Of a DNA stretch of 64,000 nt, positions 42,904-51,802 are shown piece by piece; position 1 is the first letter of the stretch; each line of letters opens with the position of its first letter. The stretch is taken from assembly GCA_025362315.1 (NCBI GenBank), contig JANYGP010000036.1, forward strand, positions 1-64,000, written 5' to 3'. Source of the DNA: Polaromonas sp. GTDB lineage: Bacteria; Pseudomonadota; Gammaproteobacteria; Burkholderiales; Burkholderiaceae_C. Position numbers and translations under genes: made by a program. The notes beneath the pieces were generated by a model. That model saw only the letters and a list, made by a program, of their open reading frames with translations. It did not search any database and was not told the origin of the DNA.

Positions 42904-43689
42904 TCAAACAACCGGCTTGAAAAGCCGCAACCACTTCTTGGCAGGCAAGCCAAAGCACGACTCAATGTCCGCCGCACGATTGACCAGATCGGCCCGCTCT
43001 GGCCGCGTGGGCTCGCGCTGGGCCAGAACCACGGTGTTGCCCTCTTTGGTGGGCCTGAAAGCCCAAAGCGCCTGCGGGCCAAATGCCTCGGCAATTTTGG
43101 CCAGTGACTGCTCGTAACTGGCATTGCGGCCAAACAGGTTGACGGTCATCACGCCGTTTTCAGCCAGCAGCCGGTAGCAGTTTTCATAAAACGCAAGGCT
43201 GTCCAGCACCGGCGCAGCGGCTTCATGGTCGTACAGGTCCACATGCAGCATATCGACCGTCTCAGCATGTTGCGGCTTTTGTATTTCCAGCCCGGCGTCG
43301 GCCTCAATCACTGTCAGGCGTTTGTCGTCTCTGGGCAGCTTGAACCAGGTGCGGCAGGCCGTGATGACCTGCGGGTTGATCTCGATGGCCATCGTGGACA
43401 TGCGCAGCTTTTTGTAGCAAAACTTGGTGAGTGTTGCCGCGCCCAGCCCCAGCTGCATGGCCTTCAATTTGGGTACCGCCAGCGGGTTAAAAAACAGCAA
43501 CCCCGCCATCATGCGCTGCACGTATTCAAGTTCAATGTCATACGGCTCATCCAGCAACATCGAGCCCTGTACCCACAGCGTGCCCAGGTGCAGGTAGCGC
43601 ACATCCCCGTAATCGGAAAAGTTGACCTCGGGCAGCGCAGCCAATGCTGGCGAATTTTTGGCTGGCGGATTTTGGAAGTTTTTTGTCAT
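42904..43689 (-). CDS. Spermidine synthase-like methyltransferase-fold protein
   Basis: 261 residues from ATG 43689, which overlaps the preceding stop (ATGA). Rossmann fold of the spermidine synthase superfamily: MQLGLGAATLTKFCYKKL, MAIEINPQVITACRTWF, VIEADAGLEIQ, VDMLHVDLYDHEAAAPVL. The canonical G-G-G/D-G motif of SpeE is altered and the DVIxxD polyamine residues are not clearly kept, so catalysis is uncertain. Coupled to the DNA glycosylase gene upstream. Confidence 0.82.
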   Translation of the reverse strand: MTKNFQNPPAKNSPALAALPEVNFSDYGDVRYLHLGTLWVQGSMLLDEPYDIELEYVQRMMAGLLFFNPLAVPKLKAMQLGLGAATLTKFCYKKLRMSTMAIEINPQVITACRTWFKLPRDDKRLTVIEADAGLEIQKPQHAETVDMLHVDLYDHEAAAPVLDSLAFYENCYRLLAENGVMTVNLFGRNASYEQSLAKIAEAFGPQALWAFRPTKEGNTVVLAQREPTRPERADLVNRAADIESCFGLPAKKWLRLFKPVV

Positions 43690-44198
43690 TGGCCTGAATT
43701 GTCCAGCAAGCCACGCTGGTGAAACACGTCGCGCCAAGCAGCCAGTTTGCGGTCAAAACTCCAGGATGCATTGGCGGGACTGGTGGACGGCAGTTTAAAC
43801 ACAGGCAAGCCAAGCAGCTGGGTGTGGCGGGCCTGTTTGAAACTTTCGCCGCCGTTGTGGGCGATGGCTTGCAAGTCAGGGCACCGGGTTTTCAAAGCTG
43901 AAAAGTCATTTAACTCAGCACTGCGAATGGCACTGTCCAGGCTGCCTTCACGCTCACAGGCGGCGTAAACGTCCCACAGACCCAGGCGCTTTGACAGCAG
44001 CCATTTGCTGCGTATTTGATAGCTGCTAGCGCCCATATCATGGGATCTACAGCCGAATAGTGCATACAAAATCGGCCAGAAGTGGTTGCGTGGATGGCCG
44101 TAGTATTGCTGGGCCTGCAAAGACGCCACACCGGGAAAGCTGCCCAGGATCAGCATCCTTGTCTGCGGTGAAACCAGGGGCGCCAGTCCGGTCAGCAT
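43686..44198 (-). CDS. Hypoxanthine/uracil-DNA glycosylase family protein
   Basis: 170 residues, UDG superfamily of the HDG/family 6 type: LILGSFPGVASLQAQQYYGHPRNHFWPIL, LGLWDVYAACEREGSLDSAIRSAELNDF, and the later PSTSPANASWSF. Excises deaminated bases (probably hypoxanthine). The start overlaps the tatD stop by seven bases, so the two DNA-handling genes are coupled. Residues about 50-64 (CRSHDMGASSYQIRSK) coincide with a dispersed repeat and replace the loop before LGLWDV. Confidence 0.87.
   Translation of the reverse strand: MLTGLAPLVSPQTRMLILGSFPGVASLQAQQYYGHPRNHFWPILYALFGCRSHDMGASSYQIRSKWLLSKRLGLWDVYAACEREGSLDSAIRSAELNDFSALKTRCPDLQAIAHNGGESFKQARHTQLLGLPVFKLPSTSPANASWSFDRKLAAWRDVFHQRGLLDNSGQ
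44009..44053 (-). repeat. Two-stem dispersed repeat inside DNA glycosylase gene
   Basis: TGATAGCTGCTAGCGCCCAT-ATCATGGG, reverse-type copy; CCCATATCATGGG is the first stem. In frame within the minus-strand glycosylase gene. Confidence 0.8.
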
Positions 44199-45040
44199 GT
44201 CAGCAATGCTTTCAGCCGTGGCAAAGCCTGAAGCGCATTGGCAGTGGTGGCCTGTGCCAGTTCATCAACCGGCATGCCGCGCAGGTTTGCCACATGCTGT
44301 GCAATGCGCGGCAGTTCGGCTGGCTGGTTTCGGCCTTGGGCCACGCCGCGTGCACGATCTGCTGCTGTTGTGTAAAGCCAATGGGGCGGTATGTCGGGCG
44401 AATCGGTTTCCATCACCAGTGCTGACAACGGCAATTGGGCAGCAAGGCGTTGCAGCTGGCGTGCGTTGTCATAAGTAACCGCGCCGCCAAAACCGAGTTT
44501 GAGCCCCAGCTTGACCAGCACCTCGGCCTGCTGAAAGCTGCCATTGAAAGCATGGGCAATGCCAGTCCAGTCGCCTGAAGGTGCAATGTCCCGCAAATGC
44601 TTGGCAATGACGTCTGCAGACTGCCGCACATGCAGGATGACCGGCAAACCGTGTGTTTTGGCCAGTTTGAGCTGCTCCCGGTAAAAAAATGTCTGGCGTT
44701 CGCGCATGGCAGGCTGGACCAGTTCAGGCAGAAAAAAGTCCAGGCCAATCTCACCGACTGCAACCAGACGTGGATCGGATTGACGAAGGTTTAACTCGCG
44801 GTCCAGCGCTTTCAGGTCCGAGTCCTGCGCTTGCGGCACTGAAACCGGGTGAATGCCCAGCGCATAGCTGTACCCAGACTGGTGGGCCAGCAAACGCACG
44901 GCTTCAAAATTGTTCACGCACACTGCGGGCAGCACGCAATGCATCACACCGGCTGCACGGGCGCGCGTCGCGACTTCTGGCGCATCGGCGCCAAAGTCGC
45001 TGGCGTCCAGATGGCAGTGGGTGTCTATCCAGTTTGTCAT
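44192..45040 (-). CDS. tatD: TatD-family metal-dependent DNase
   Basis: 282 residues from ATG 45040 (MTNWIDTHCHLDASDF). TIM-barrel metal hydrolase: THCHLD, GEIGLDFF, ILHVRQS, AHAFNGS, and MVMETDSPDIPPHW near the end. 3'-5' exonuclease of the TatD/YcfH group, cytoplasmic. First gene of the overlapping set tatD / DNA glycosylase / spermidine-synthase-like / GspE-type. Confidence 0.92.
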   Translation of the reverse strand: MTNWIDTHCHLDASDFGADAPEVATRARAAGVMHCVLPAVCVNNFEAVRLLAHQSGYSYALGIHPVSVPQAQDSDLKALDRELNLRQSDPRLVAVGEIGLDFFLPELVQPAMRERQTFFYREQLKLAKTHGLPVILHVRQSADVIAKHLRDIAPSGDWTGIAHAFNGSFQQAEVLVKLGLKLGFGGAVTYDNARQLQRLAAQLPLSALVMETDSPDIPPHWLYTTAADRARGVAQGRNQPAELPRIAQHVANLRGMPVDELAQATTANALQALPRLKALLTC

Positions 45041-45127
45041 GTCAGGTGGTGCAGAAAACTGCAAATTATGATAGGGTGCGACCAGGAAGAAAATCAACAT
45101 TCGGCAGTTCAACTCACAGGCAAACCC

Positions 45128-46060
45128 ATGAGACGATCCGCGCTTTACAGCAGCTCAGGCAAACCCAAGATACCCGAGCAAGAAAAACAGGTGGAGCCTG
45201 AGGTTACTCCAGGCACGGATGGGCGGCGCAAGCGCCTGCAAAATGCTTTGCATCAGCGTTTGAGACTCCACCAATTCAAATTGCTGTGGTCAGCCCTGCT
45301 TTTGTTAGCCGTGCTGCTGGCTGCCAGTTTGTACGCTGCAAAGACGGGTGACCGCAAAATCACCCAGCAGGACATCAATGCCGCGGTGCTGAAAACACTG
45401 GAAACGACACAGTTGCCGTCGGCCGCCGCCAAGGCTTATGAAACGATCTTGCCTTCAGTGGTTCAGGTCATGGGCTACAGCAAAAAAAATGATGGAAAAG
45501 AAGGCAAAAACGATGAGGAAGCGGAGCGCAGCGTCGGCACCGGTGTGGTGATTGTTGACAAAGGCATCATCCTGACCAACCTGCATGTGGTGCAGGGCGC
45601 CGATATCATTCACATCACATTTTCTGATGGCATGACTACCACGGCGTCGATTACTGGCGCACAGCCTGAAAATGACCTGGCCGTGCTGCAGGCCCACAAG
45701 ATTCCGGACGACATGATTGCTGCAACCATGCGGTCTACCGCAGACCTGCGGCCAGGCGATCAGGTGATGGCAGTCGGCTTTCCGTTTGGCATTGGGCCGT
45801 CAGCGTCCAGCGGCATTGTGTCGGGCCTGAAGCGGACATTTCGCTCGCCTGAAGGCCGCCAGGAAATGCGCAACCTGATTCAGTTTGATGCGGCTGCCAA
45901 CCCCGGCAATTCCGGCGGGCCGCTGGTCACCATGGACGGCGAGGTGGTCGGCATCGTCACGGCTATTTACAACCCGAACCAGCAGCGTACTTTTGTGGGG
46001 ATAGGGTTCGCTGTTCCGATTGAAAACGCGGCAGCAGCGGCTGGCATGCCACCGTTTTAA
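45128..46060 (+). CDS. Membrane-anchored HtrA-like serine protease without PDZ domain
   Basis: 310 residues from ATG 45128 (MRRSALYSSSGKPKIPEQEK). Cytoplasmic basic segment, one membrane anchor at about 48-70 (LLWSALLLLAVLLAASLYA), then an S1C trypsin fold. Catalytic triad visible: His in ILTNLHVVQG, Asp in ENDLAVLQA, Ser in NPGNSGGPLVT. It ends directly after the protease domain, so unlike DegP/DegS there is no PDZ. Probably a periplasm-facing quality-control or signalling protease. The moxR gene follows 51 bases later. Confidence 0.92.
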   Translation: MRRSALYSSSGKPKIPEQEKQVEPEVTPGTDGRRKRLQNALHQRLRLHQFKLLWSALLLLAVLLAASLYAAKTGDRKITQQDINAAVLKTLETTQLPSAAAKAYETILPSVVQVMGYSKKNDGKEGKNDEEAERSVGTGVVIVDKGIILTNLHVVQGADIIHITFSDGMTTTASITGAQPENDLAVLQAHKIPDDMIAATMRSTADLRPGDQVMAVGFPFGIGPSASSGIVSGLKRTFRSPEGRQEMRNLIQFDAAANPGNSGGPLVTMDGEVVGIVTAIYNPNQQRTFVGIGFAVPIENAAAAAGMPPF

Positions 46061-46111
46061 CCTGACAACTTTTACTCAACCCTTTCTCAACTTTTTTCAA
46101 ATTTGACCCCC

Positions 46112-47116
46112 ATGCAAGAAAACCAGAACACCGCCCAGCTGATGGAACAAATCCTGTACGAAGTCAAACGCATTGTCGTCGGGCAAGACAAGTTTTTAGA
46201 ACGTGTGATGGTGGCCATCCTGGCGCAGGGCCACTTGCTGGTTGAGGGCGTGCCCGGCCTGGCCAAGACCCTGACCGTCAAGACGCTGGCCAATACCATC
46301 ACAGGAGACTTCAAACGCATCCAGTTCACGCCCGACCTGGTACCCGCTGACCTGATCGGTACGCGCATTTACAACCAGAAAACAGGCGACTTCAGCACGT
46401 CGCTGGGCCCGGTGTTTACCAACCTGCTGTTGGCAGACGAGATCAACCGCGCGCCTGCCAAGGTGCAAAGCGCCTTGCTTGAAGTGATGCAGGAAAGGCA
46501 AGTCACGATTGCGGGCGTCACGCACAAGGTGCCCTCGCCTTTTTTGGTCATGGCCACGCAAAACCCGATTGAAACCGAGGGCACTTACCCGCTGCCTGAA
46601 GCGCAGGTTGACCGCTTCATGATGAAGGTGCTGGTGGACTACCCGACGGATGAAGAAGAATTTGTGATTGTGCAGCGCGTGACTGGCCCGGCAGTGGCCG
46701 TGTCAGCCGTGGCCACCACCGCGCAGCTGGCTGCGCTGCAGGCTGAATGCCGCAGGGTGTATGTTGACCCGTCGCTGGTGCAGTACGCGGTGAAACTGGT
46801 GTCCGCCACCCGCAATCCTGAAAGGCATGGCATCAAGGATGTTGCCCGATTCATGACTTTTGGTGCCAGTCCGCGGGCCACCATCAACCTGACAGAAGGT
46901 GCCAGGGCCCTGGCGATGCTGCGTGGTCGCAGTTACGCCTTGCCCGAGGACATGACCGATCTCGTGCCTGATGTGCTGCGGCACCGGCTGGTGCTGTCGT
47001 ACGAAGCCCTGTCGGAAGGATTGACCGCCGACACTGTGGTCAGCAAGATCATGGCCAGGATTCCTCAACCGGCCAAGCCCCTCGCTCATGAAGCACATGA
47101 ACAACTTGCAGCCTGA
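46112..47116 (+). CDS. MoxR-family AAA+ ATPase
   Basis: 334 residues from ATG 46112. Walker A EGVPGLAKTLT, Walker B LLLADEINRAPAKVQSALLEVMQE, sensor ATQNPIETEGTYPLPEAQVDRFM. MoxR ATPases act as chaperones with VWA proteins, helping to insert cofactors or mature envelope enzymes. Overlaps the next gene by 29 bases, and the VWA gene follows: the core moxR-DUF58-VWA module. Confidence 0.95.
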   Translation: MQENQNTAQLMEQILYEVKRIVVGQDKFLERVMVAILAQGHLLVEGVPGLAKTLTVKTLANTITGDFKRIQFTPDLVPADLIGTRIYNQKTGDFSTSLGPVFTNLLLADEINRAPAKVQSALLEVMQERQVTIAGVTHKVPSPFLVMATQNPIETEGTYPLPEAQVDRFMMKVLVDYPTDEEEFVIVQRVTGPAVAVSAVATTAQLAALQAECRRVYVDPSLVQYAVKLVSATRNPERHGIKDVARFMTFGASPRATINLTEGARALAMLRGRSYALPEDMTDLVPDVLRHRLVLSYEALSEGLTADTVVSKIMARIPQPAKPLAHEAHEQLAA

Positions 47117-48047
47117 ACAAACCGGAGGTGCCGAGCAGCTGCTGCGCCGCCTGGAGTGGACGGTGCTGCGCCGCCTGGACGGCTTGCTGCAGGGCGACTA
47201 CCGCACGCTGATGCGCGGCACCGGGATGGACCTGGCTGACCTGCGTGAATACCAGCACCATGACGATGTGCGCCACATCGACTGGAATGTCACAGCCCGC
47301 CTGCAGCAGCCGCATGTGCGTGTGTTTACCGAAGACCGTGAAATGAGCGCCTGGTTTTTACTGGACCTGAGCCCGTCGATGGATTTCGGCTCGGGCAGGC
47401 AGCGAAAAAAGCAACTGTCTGCTGAATTTGTCGCGGTGCTGGCGCGCCTGTTGACGCGACACGGCAACCGGGTGGGCGCCATGCTGTACGGCTCAGGTGT
47501 GGACGCTGTCATCCCCGCACGCGGCGGGCGGCAGCATATTTTGCAACTGCTGCACAGGCTGCAGACCAGACCCGATGCACCCCAGGCCGGGTCAACCCGA
47601 CTGCATGAATTGCTGGAGTCCGCAGCGCGGCAGATCCGACGCCGCTCGACTATTTTCGTGGTGTCCGACTTCATCAGCGAAGCCGGTTGGGAAAAGCCGC
47701 TGGGCATGCTGGCGCAGCGCCATGAAGTCGTTGCGGTGCGTTTGCTGGATGCCATGGAGCTAGAGTTGCCCGACTTGGGCCTGATCCCGATTCTGGATGC
47801 CGAGACCGGCGAGCAGTTGCTGGTGGACACCAGCGACAGGAAATTCAGGAGGCGCTTTGCAGCGATTGCGGCGCAGCGTGAAGCAGACCTGCGGCTGGCC
47901 CTCGGCAAGGCCGGGGTGGACACGCTGGAGCTGTCCACCGATGGCAACCTGGCAGACGCGCTGGTCCGGTTTGTTGACATGCGCAAGCGCCGCGCCCGCT
48001 TGTCTGCTGGCGGCGCATTGCCTGCGCACCTGCAGCGTGCAGCTTGA
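47088..48047 (+). CDS. DUF58 domain protein (MoxR-associated)
   Basis: 319 residues. The DUF58 motif is clear: GLLQGDYRTLMRGTGMDLADLREYQHHDDVRHIDWNVTARLQQPHVRVFTEDREMSAWFLLDLSPSM. A degenerate VWA-like fold follows (LLDLSPSMDFGSG, FVVSDFISEAGW). Cytoplasmic; membrane segments absent. Starts inside moxR, so coupled; ATG 47097 is an alternative start. Confidence 0.92.
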   Translation: MKHMNNLQPEQTGGAEQLLRRLEWTVLRRLDGLLQGDYRTLMRGTGMDLADLREYQHHDDVRHIDWNVTARLQQPHVRVFTEDREMSAWFLLDLSPSMDFGSGRQRKKQLSAEFVAVLARLLTRHGNRVGAMLYGSGVDAVIPARGGRQHILQLLHRLQTRPDAPQAGSTRLHELLESAARQIRRRSTIFVVSDFISEAGWEKPLGMLAQRHEVVAVRLLDAMELELPDLGLIPILDAETGEQLLVDTSDRKFRRRFAAIAAQREADLRLALGKAGVDTLELSTDGNLADALVRFVDMRKRRARLSAGGALPAHLQRAA

Positions 48048-48077
48048 AGCAATACTAAGGACCCAAGGACGCGCAAC

Positions 48078-49169
48078 ATGAATCTTTTTGCAACCTGGCC
48101 CGTGACATTTTTGTGGCCCCAGTTTTTGTGGCTCCTGCTGGCCCTGCCGCTGCTGGTTTTGCTGTACGTCTGGCTGCTGCGCCGCAAGAAAAAAATGGCG
48201 CTGCGCTATGCCAGCCTGTCCATCGTGCGCGAAGCCATGGGGAAGGGCATCAGCAGCAAGAGGCACATACCGCCCGTGTTGTTTTTGCTGTCTTTGGCCG
48301 CCATGCTGGTGGCGTCCAGCAGGCCATCTGCCGTGATCACGCTGCCAGCCGACCAGCAAACCATCATGCTGGCGATGGACGTGTCGGGCAGCATGCGGGC
48401 CACCGATGTCAAACCCAACCGGCTGGTGGCTTCGCAAGACGCTGCCAAGGCGTTTCTGGCAGAGTTGCCGCGCAACATTCGCGTGGGCATTGTGGCGTTT
48501 GCCGGCACGGCGTCAGTCGTGCAGCCGCCCACCCTCAGCCGCGAAGACCTGGTGGCGGCCATTGACAAATTCCAGCTGCAGCGCGGCACGGCTATTGGCA
48601 ATGGCATCGTGGTGTCTCTGTCTGAGTTGTTTCCGGATGCTGGCATTGATGTGCAGTCCATGATGGCAGGCCGTGACCGCCAGCGCGGTGTGGCGATTGA
48701 CCAGGCACCTGGGCTTGGCAGAGATGGCAAAGAAAAGAAGACCCAAGCTCCATTTGTGCCTGTAGCGCCCGGATCTTATGCGTCAGCAGCTATCATTTTG
48801 CTAACGGACGGCCAACGCACCACGGGCGTTGACTCGATGGACGCCGCCAAGGCAGCGGCTGACCGGGGTGTGCGCATTTACACGGTTGGCATCGGGACGG
48901 TGGATGGCGAAACGATTGGTTTTGAAGGCTGGTCCATGCGCGTCAAACTCGACGAAGAAACCCTCAAGGGGATTGCGCGCAACACGCAGGCCCAGTATTT
49001 TTATGCGGGTACTGCGAGTGACTTGAAGAAAGTCTACGAATCCCTCAGCTCACGCCTGACAGTGGTGAAAAAAGAAACGGAAATATCGGGCCTGCTGGCG
49101 CTGGTGGCTGCGGCTTTTGCGCTGTTGTCAGCCGGGCTGTCGCTGGCCTGGTTCAACCGGATTTTGTAA
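48078..49169 (+). CDS. VWA-domain membrane protein (BatA-like)
   Basis: 363 residues. N-terminal two hydrophobic segments (LFLLSLAAMLVASSRP second), VWA domain with MIDAS residues in MLAMDVSGSMRATD and IILLTDGQRTTG, C-terminal anchor at about 335-358 (LLALVAAAFALLSAGLSLAWF). Works with MoxR in envelope protein maturation or stress tolerance. The DUF4381/BatC-type gene usually found between DUF58 and VWA is absent. Residues about 228-243 (VPVAPGSYASAA), before the strand IILLTDG, coincide with a dispersed repeat. Confidence 0.92.
   Translation: MNLFATWPVTFLWPQFLWLLLALPLLVLLYVWLLRRKKKMALRYASLSIVREAMGKGISSKRHIPPVLFLLSLAAMLVASSRPSAVITLPADQQTIMLAMDVSGSMRATDVKPNRLVASQDAAKAFLAELPRNIRVGIVAFAGTASVVQPPTLSREDLVAAIDKFQLQRGTAIGNGIVVSLSELFPDAGIDVQSMMAGRDRQRGVAIDQAPGLGRDGKEKKTQAPFVPVAPGSYASAAIILLTDGQRTTGVDSMDAAKAAADRGVRIYTVGIGTVDGETIGFEGWSMRVKLDEETLKGIARNTQAQYFYAGTASDLKKVYESLSSRLTVVKKETEISGLLALVAAAFALLSAGLSLAWFNRIL
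48761..48806 (+). repeat. Two-stem dispersed repeat inside VWA gene
   Basis: GTAGCGCCCGGATCTTATGC followed by GTCAGCAGCTATCATTTTGCTAAC: family order and spacing kept, in frame, in a surface loop before a conserved strand of the VWA fold. Confidence 0.75.
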
Positions 49170-49271
49170 AGAAGCGCTCAGACATAACTGATTTTTTGAC
49201 GCCCCTTTCCTACAAGGTAAGAAGGAGCAATATTTGGGCGTACCTGCCAATATTTACAATTGCTTCAGCAA

Positions 49272-50492
49272 CTACTTGATATTGCATTCCCGCCGAAGCA
49301 GCGCCAGCGCATCGTCAATGCTGCCCACCGCATCGCTCGACAAAATCGCTTCACCTTCCTGCACAAAACTGCGCCACAGCTGGGCGTAATCGCTCTGGTA
49401 TTGCGCTGGTGCGTGAGCAGCAATGTACTCAGTCGCGGCCTCGGGTTTGAAGCCAGCCTTCTTGATTTTGCGCAGCAAGGTCGCAGCACTTTTTTCGCTC
49501 AAAATTGTTTTTGGCGCTGCATGTGCAGCCATGCAAAAAAACAGCGTCAGCAGCGAACTGTCATCTGTGTTGCCGCCTGTCAGCTTGTCCCAGGCCCCCG
49601 ACACTTCACGCGCATGGTGATCAATTTCACTTAATGCGTCCTCACGCCAAAAATAACGCCCCATGAAGGCGGGCGTCTGGTCAAACAGTTTTCGTGTGGG
49701 AAGCTTCACATCCAGGATTTTTACCTGGTCGGCCAGGATCGATTGCCGTGCGTTCTCGGTCACTTGCTGAAATTCATGCGGCAGGTTCTGCGGCAGCTGG
49801 ACATGAAAGTCCTCGGGTTTGCTGCCGTGCTTTTGTCTCAAGGCTGCAATCATTTTGTCAAACGCCACCCAGTCAGGCAGCTTGCGGCCACGCTGCGACA
49901 TGACCAAAAGCGCGGTGCGAATGACAGCCTCAGCGTCCTTGCCAGCGTCCTCAAGGTCATCTTCGTCAAAGCCCAACTGGTCTGCAAACCACACTGCGGC
50001 ATCTATCACGCAGACCACCTGCTTGCGTTTGGCAAGCTCTGCCTGGTATTGGGCCAGACTGCACAGAGTCCATTTGGCCAGTTGTGGAATGTGGGTATCT
50101 GTAAAACCGCCGCGCTCGTTCATGCCGAAGTGGCTGTTTTGCGGCATGGCAATCAGCGCCTTGAGCATGTCCGAGCCGCCTTTGGAGCGCGACAAAAAAG
50201 AGTGCGCCTGCAGCGAAACAGCAGCTGCCTGCAAATCACCCAAGCAGTTGCTTTCAAGGTACAAACTCACCAAATTAACCATCCGGGCCATGGCTTTTTC
50301 AAGGTCAGGGCGCAGAAACTCGGTGCCAAAATAGCGCGCTATCTGCACCATGCCCTTGGGCGCATCGCTGCTGATGCTTTCGAGCTTCTGGCTGTCAATG
50401 ATTTTGTGTTGCAGCCCATGCTGCAGAGCCTTTTCAAAAAACGGCCGTGCGTCGTACAGCGACAGTCCGGCAGCACTCATGTCTGTTGCCAT
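49272..50492 (-). CDS. Protein of unknown function, last gene of the J-domain operon
   Basis: 406 residues, mostly helical, no signal peptide or membrane segment, no family that I recognise. Leu/Ala-rich helices early (LVSLYLESNCLGDLQAAAVSLQAHSF), an acidic patch (GFDEDDLEDAGKDAEAV), and a C-terminal half with WREDALSEIDHHAREVSGAWDKL and YQSDYAQLWRSFVQEGEAIL. It starts five bases after the preceding stop. Co-directional tight packing with three genes upstream, one of them a J-domain protein, suggests a shared complex. Could be a co-chaperone scaffold; that is a guess. Confidence 0.8.
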   Translation of the reverse strand: MATDMSAAGLSLYDARPFFEKALQHGLQHKIIDSQKLESISSDAPKGMVQIARYFGTEFLRPDLEKAMARMVNLVSLYLESNCLGDLQAAAVSLQAHSFLSRSKGGSDMLKALIAMPQNSHFGMNERGGFTDTHIPQLAKWTLCSLAQYQAELAKRKQVVCVIDAAVWFADQLGFDEDDLEDAGKDAEAVIRTALLVMSQRGRKLPDWVAFDKMIAALRQKHGSKPEDFHVQLPQNLPHEFQQVTENARQSILADQVKILDVKLPTRKLFDQTPAFMGRYFWREDALSEIDHHAREVSGAWDKLTGGNTDDSSLLTLFFCMAAHAAPKTILSEKSAATLLRKIKKAGFKPEAATEYIAAHAPAQYQSDYAQLWRSFVQEGEAILSSDAVGSIDDALALLRRECNIK

Positions 50493-50497
50493 GAGCG

Positions 50498-51244
50498 TCA
50501 GATCGCCGACTCTTCGTCAGAGTCACGTTTGGCAGGTGTGACATTGCCGCGGTCTGTGTCGCCAGTCTCCACTTTTCCGTCGTCCTCAGGTGCTGCTTCG
50601 TCTTCGCCAAATCCGGCGTCAAAAGCGCTGGCCTTGGCGCGCAGCACCAGCAGCATTTCAATGAACAGATCGGGCAACTCGTAGCGCAGTATCCAGGCCA
50701 GTTGCATCCAGTCTTTGTCGGCAACCTCGTCCTGCTCAAGCTTGGGCTTTTCATAGGCTCTGGCCAGCAGCTCGTCTTGGGGCAGCATGTCGCCGTGGTC
50801 GTCCACCGCATCAAACGAGCCCGTGCGGGCAAACGCCTCGACACGGCTCCACTTTTCAGAAAAATAATCGGCCAGGGCTTCGCTGCCACCTTCCAGATCG
50901 CCAATGGCAGTCAAAAATTCAATCGGGTCTGAATCGTCCCTGAAAATAATGGCGTTGACCATCCCTCGCAAATGCGAGCGTGTCAGGTCCTTGTATTGCT
51001 TTTCAATCACCACAGCGCGCGCAAACTGCCCGGGCGTGACCAGCAGATTGACAACCGACTCTTTGGAGTTGTCATATTCACGGATGATGGCCAGCACGTC
51101 CTTGGCAGGCAACTGCTCCAGCACAACCATCAATGCAGCGTCGCCCTCGGTATCGGCCAGCTCAACCAGGGCGCCTTCAGCACCTGTGATGTCGCCAGCG
51201 GCTATCAGAGCCTGCGTTTTTTCAATCAGTGCCAGATGATTCAT
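50498..51244 (-). CDS. Protein of unknown function in the J-domain operon
   Basis: 248 residues, cytoplasmic, helical and acidic. The N-terminal 110 residues read as a helical repeat (ALIAAGDITGAEGALVELADTEGDAALMVVLEQLPAKDVLAIIREY), loosely like the MgtE N-terminal superhelix. The tail after about 205 is disordered and strongly acidic (GFGEDEAAPEDDGKVETGDTD). ATG overlaps the preceding stop by four bases (ATGA), so translation is coupled. No assigned family. Confidence 0.8.
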   Translation of the reverse strand: MNHLALIEKTQALIAAGDITGAEGALVELADTEGDAALMVVLEQLPAKDVLAIIREYDNSKESVVNLLVTPGQFARAVVIEKQYKDLTRSHLRGMVNAIIFRDDSDPIEFLTAIGDLEGGSEALADYFSEKWSRVEAFARTGSFDAVDDHGDMLPQDELLARAYEKPKLEQDEVADKDWMQLAWILRYELPDLFIEMLLVLRAKASAFDAGFGEDEAAPEDDGKVETGDTDRGNVTPAKRDSDEESAI

Positions 51245-51795
51245 GTCTGTTCCTTGCGGTCAAAGCCCTGGCCGACCATCCAGTCTTCAGCAGCTTCCTT
51301 GCGGGCTTTGGCGTCTGCACGCTCTTCAGCGTCGCCTTCAAACTGCTCTTCGTCACCGGCTTCATTGTCATCGCCATCATCAGCCTGGGTTGCATGCAGG
51401 GCCGGCTTGCCAGACATGTATTCGAGCAAAGCCGCCACCGTTAAAAACCATTCGCCACCTGGCTCGCTCAGTACTTTTTCGGCCAGTGCCTGTGCCCACG
51501 GTGCGACCTGAATCTCAGCAGACAAAGTGTTCCAGCCGGGCAGCTCATCAGCTTCAAAACCCAGCAAATCGTCCATCACAGCGGGTGCACCAAATGCAAA
51601 CGCCTGATGGAAAACCACTGCCACCATTTCGGGGCTGAGCTCCATCATTTTGACCAGAAAATCAATTTCTCCGCGCTTGTCAGCCAGACGCTTTTTCAAC
51701 ACATCCTTGCCTTCCGAGTCCTGGCTCAAATCGTCCAGTTCGGCCTGGTAAGCTTTGTGCAGGTCCGTTAAAAATTCAGATGTTCTCATGTCCAT
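51241..51795 (-). CDS. Protein of unknown function in the J-domain operon
   Basis: 184 residues from ATG 51795 (in-frame TTG 51801 is possible). Helical first half with a possible coiled coil (LHKAYQAELDDLSQDSEGKDVLKKRLADKRGEIDFLVKMMELS), a middle segment WNTLSAEIQVAPWAQALAEKVLSEPGGEWFLTVAALLEYMSG, and a disordered acidic tail (QADDGDDNEAGDEEQFEGDAEER). Its charged tail resembles that of the next gene, which it overlaps by four bases. Starts about seven bases after the J-domain gene. Confidence 0.8.
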   Translation of the reverse strand: MDMRTSEFLTDLHKAYQAELDDLSQDSEGKDVLKKRLADKRGEIDFLVKMMELSPEMVAVVFHQAFAFGAPAVMDDLLGFEADELPGWNTLSAEIQVAPWAQALAEKVLSEPGGEWFLTVAALLEYMSGKPALHATQADDGDDNEAGDEEQFEGDAEERADAKARKEAAEDWMVGQGFDRKEQT

Positions 51796-51802
51796 GCTCA
51801 AT

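Noticed and set aside
49185..49260. GGGCG with two CAATATTT units after the VWA gene
   Set aside because: Shares only a few bases with the repeat family and lacks both stems.
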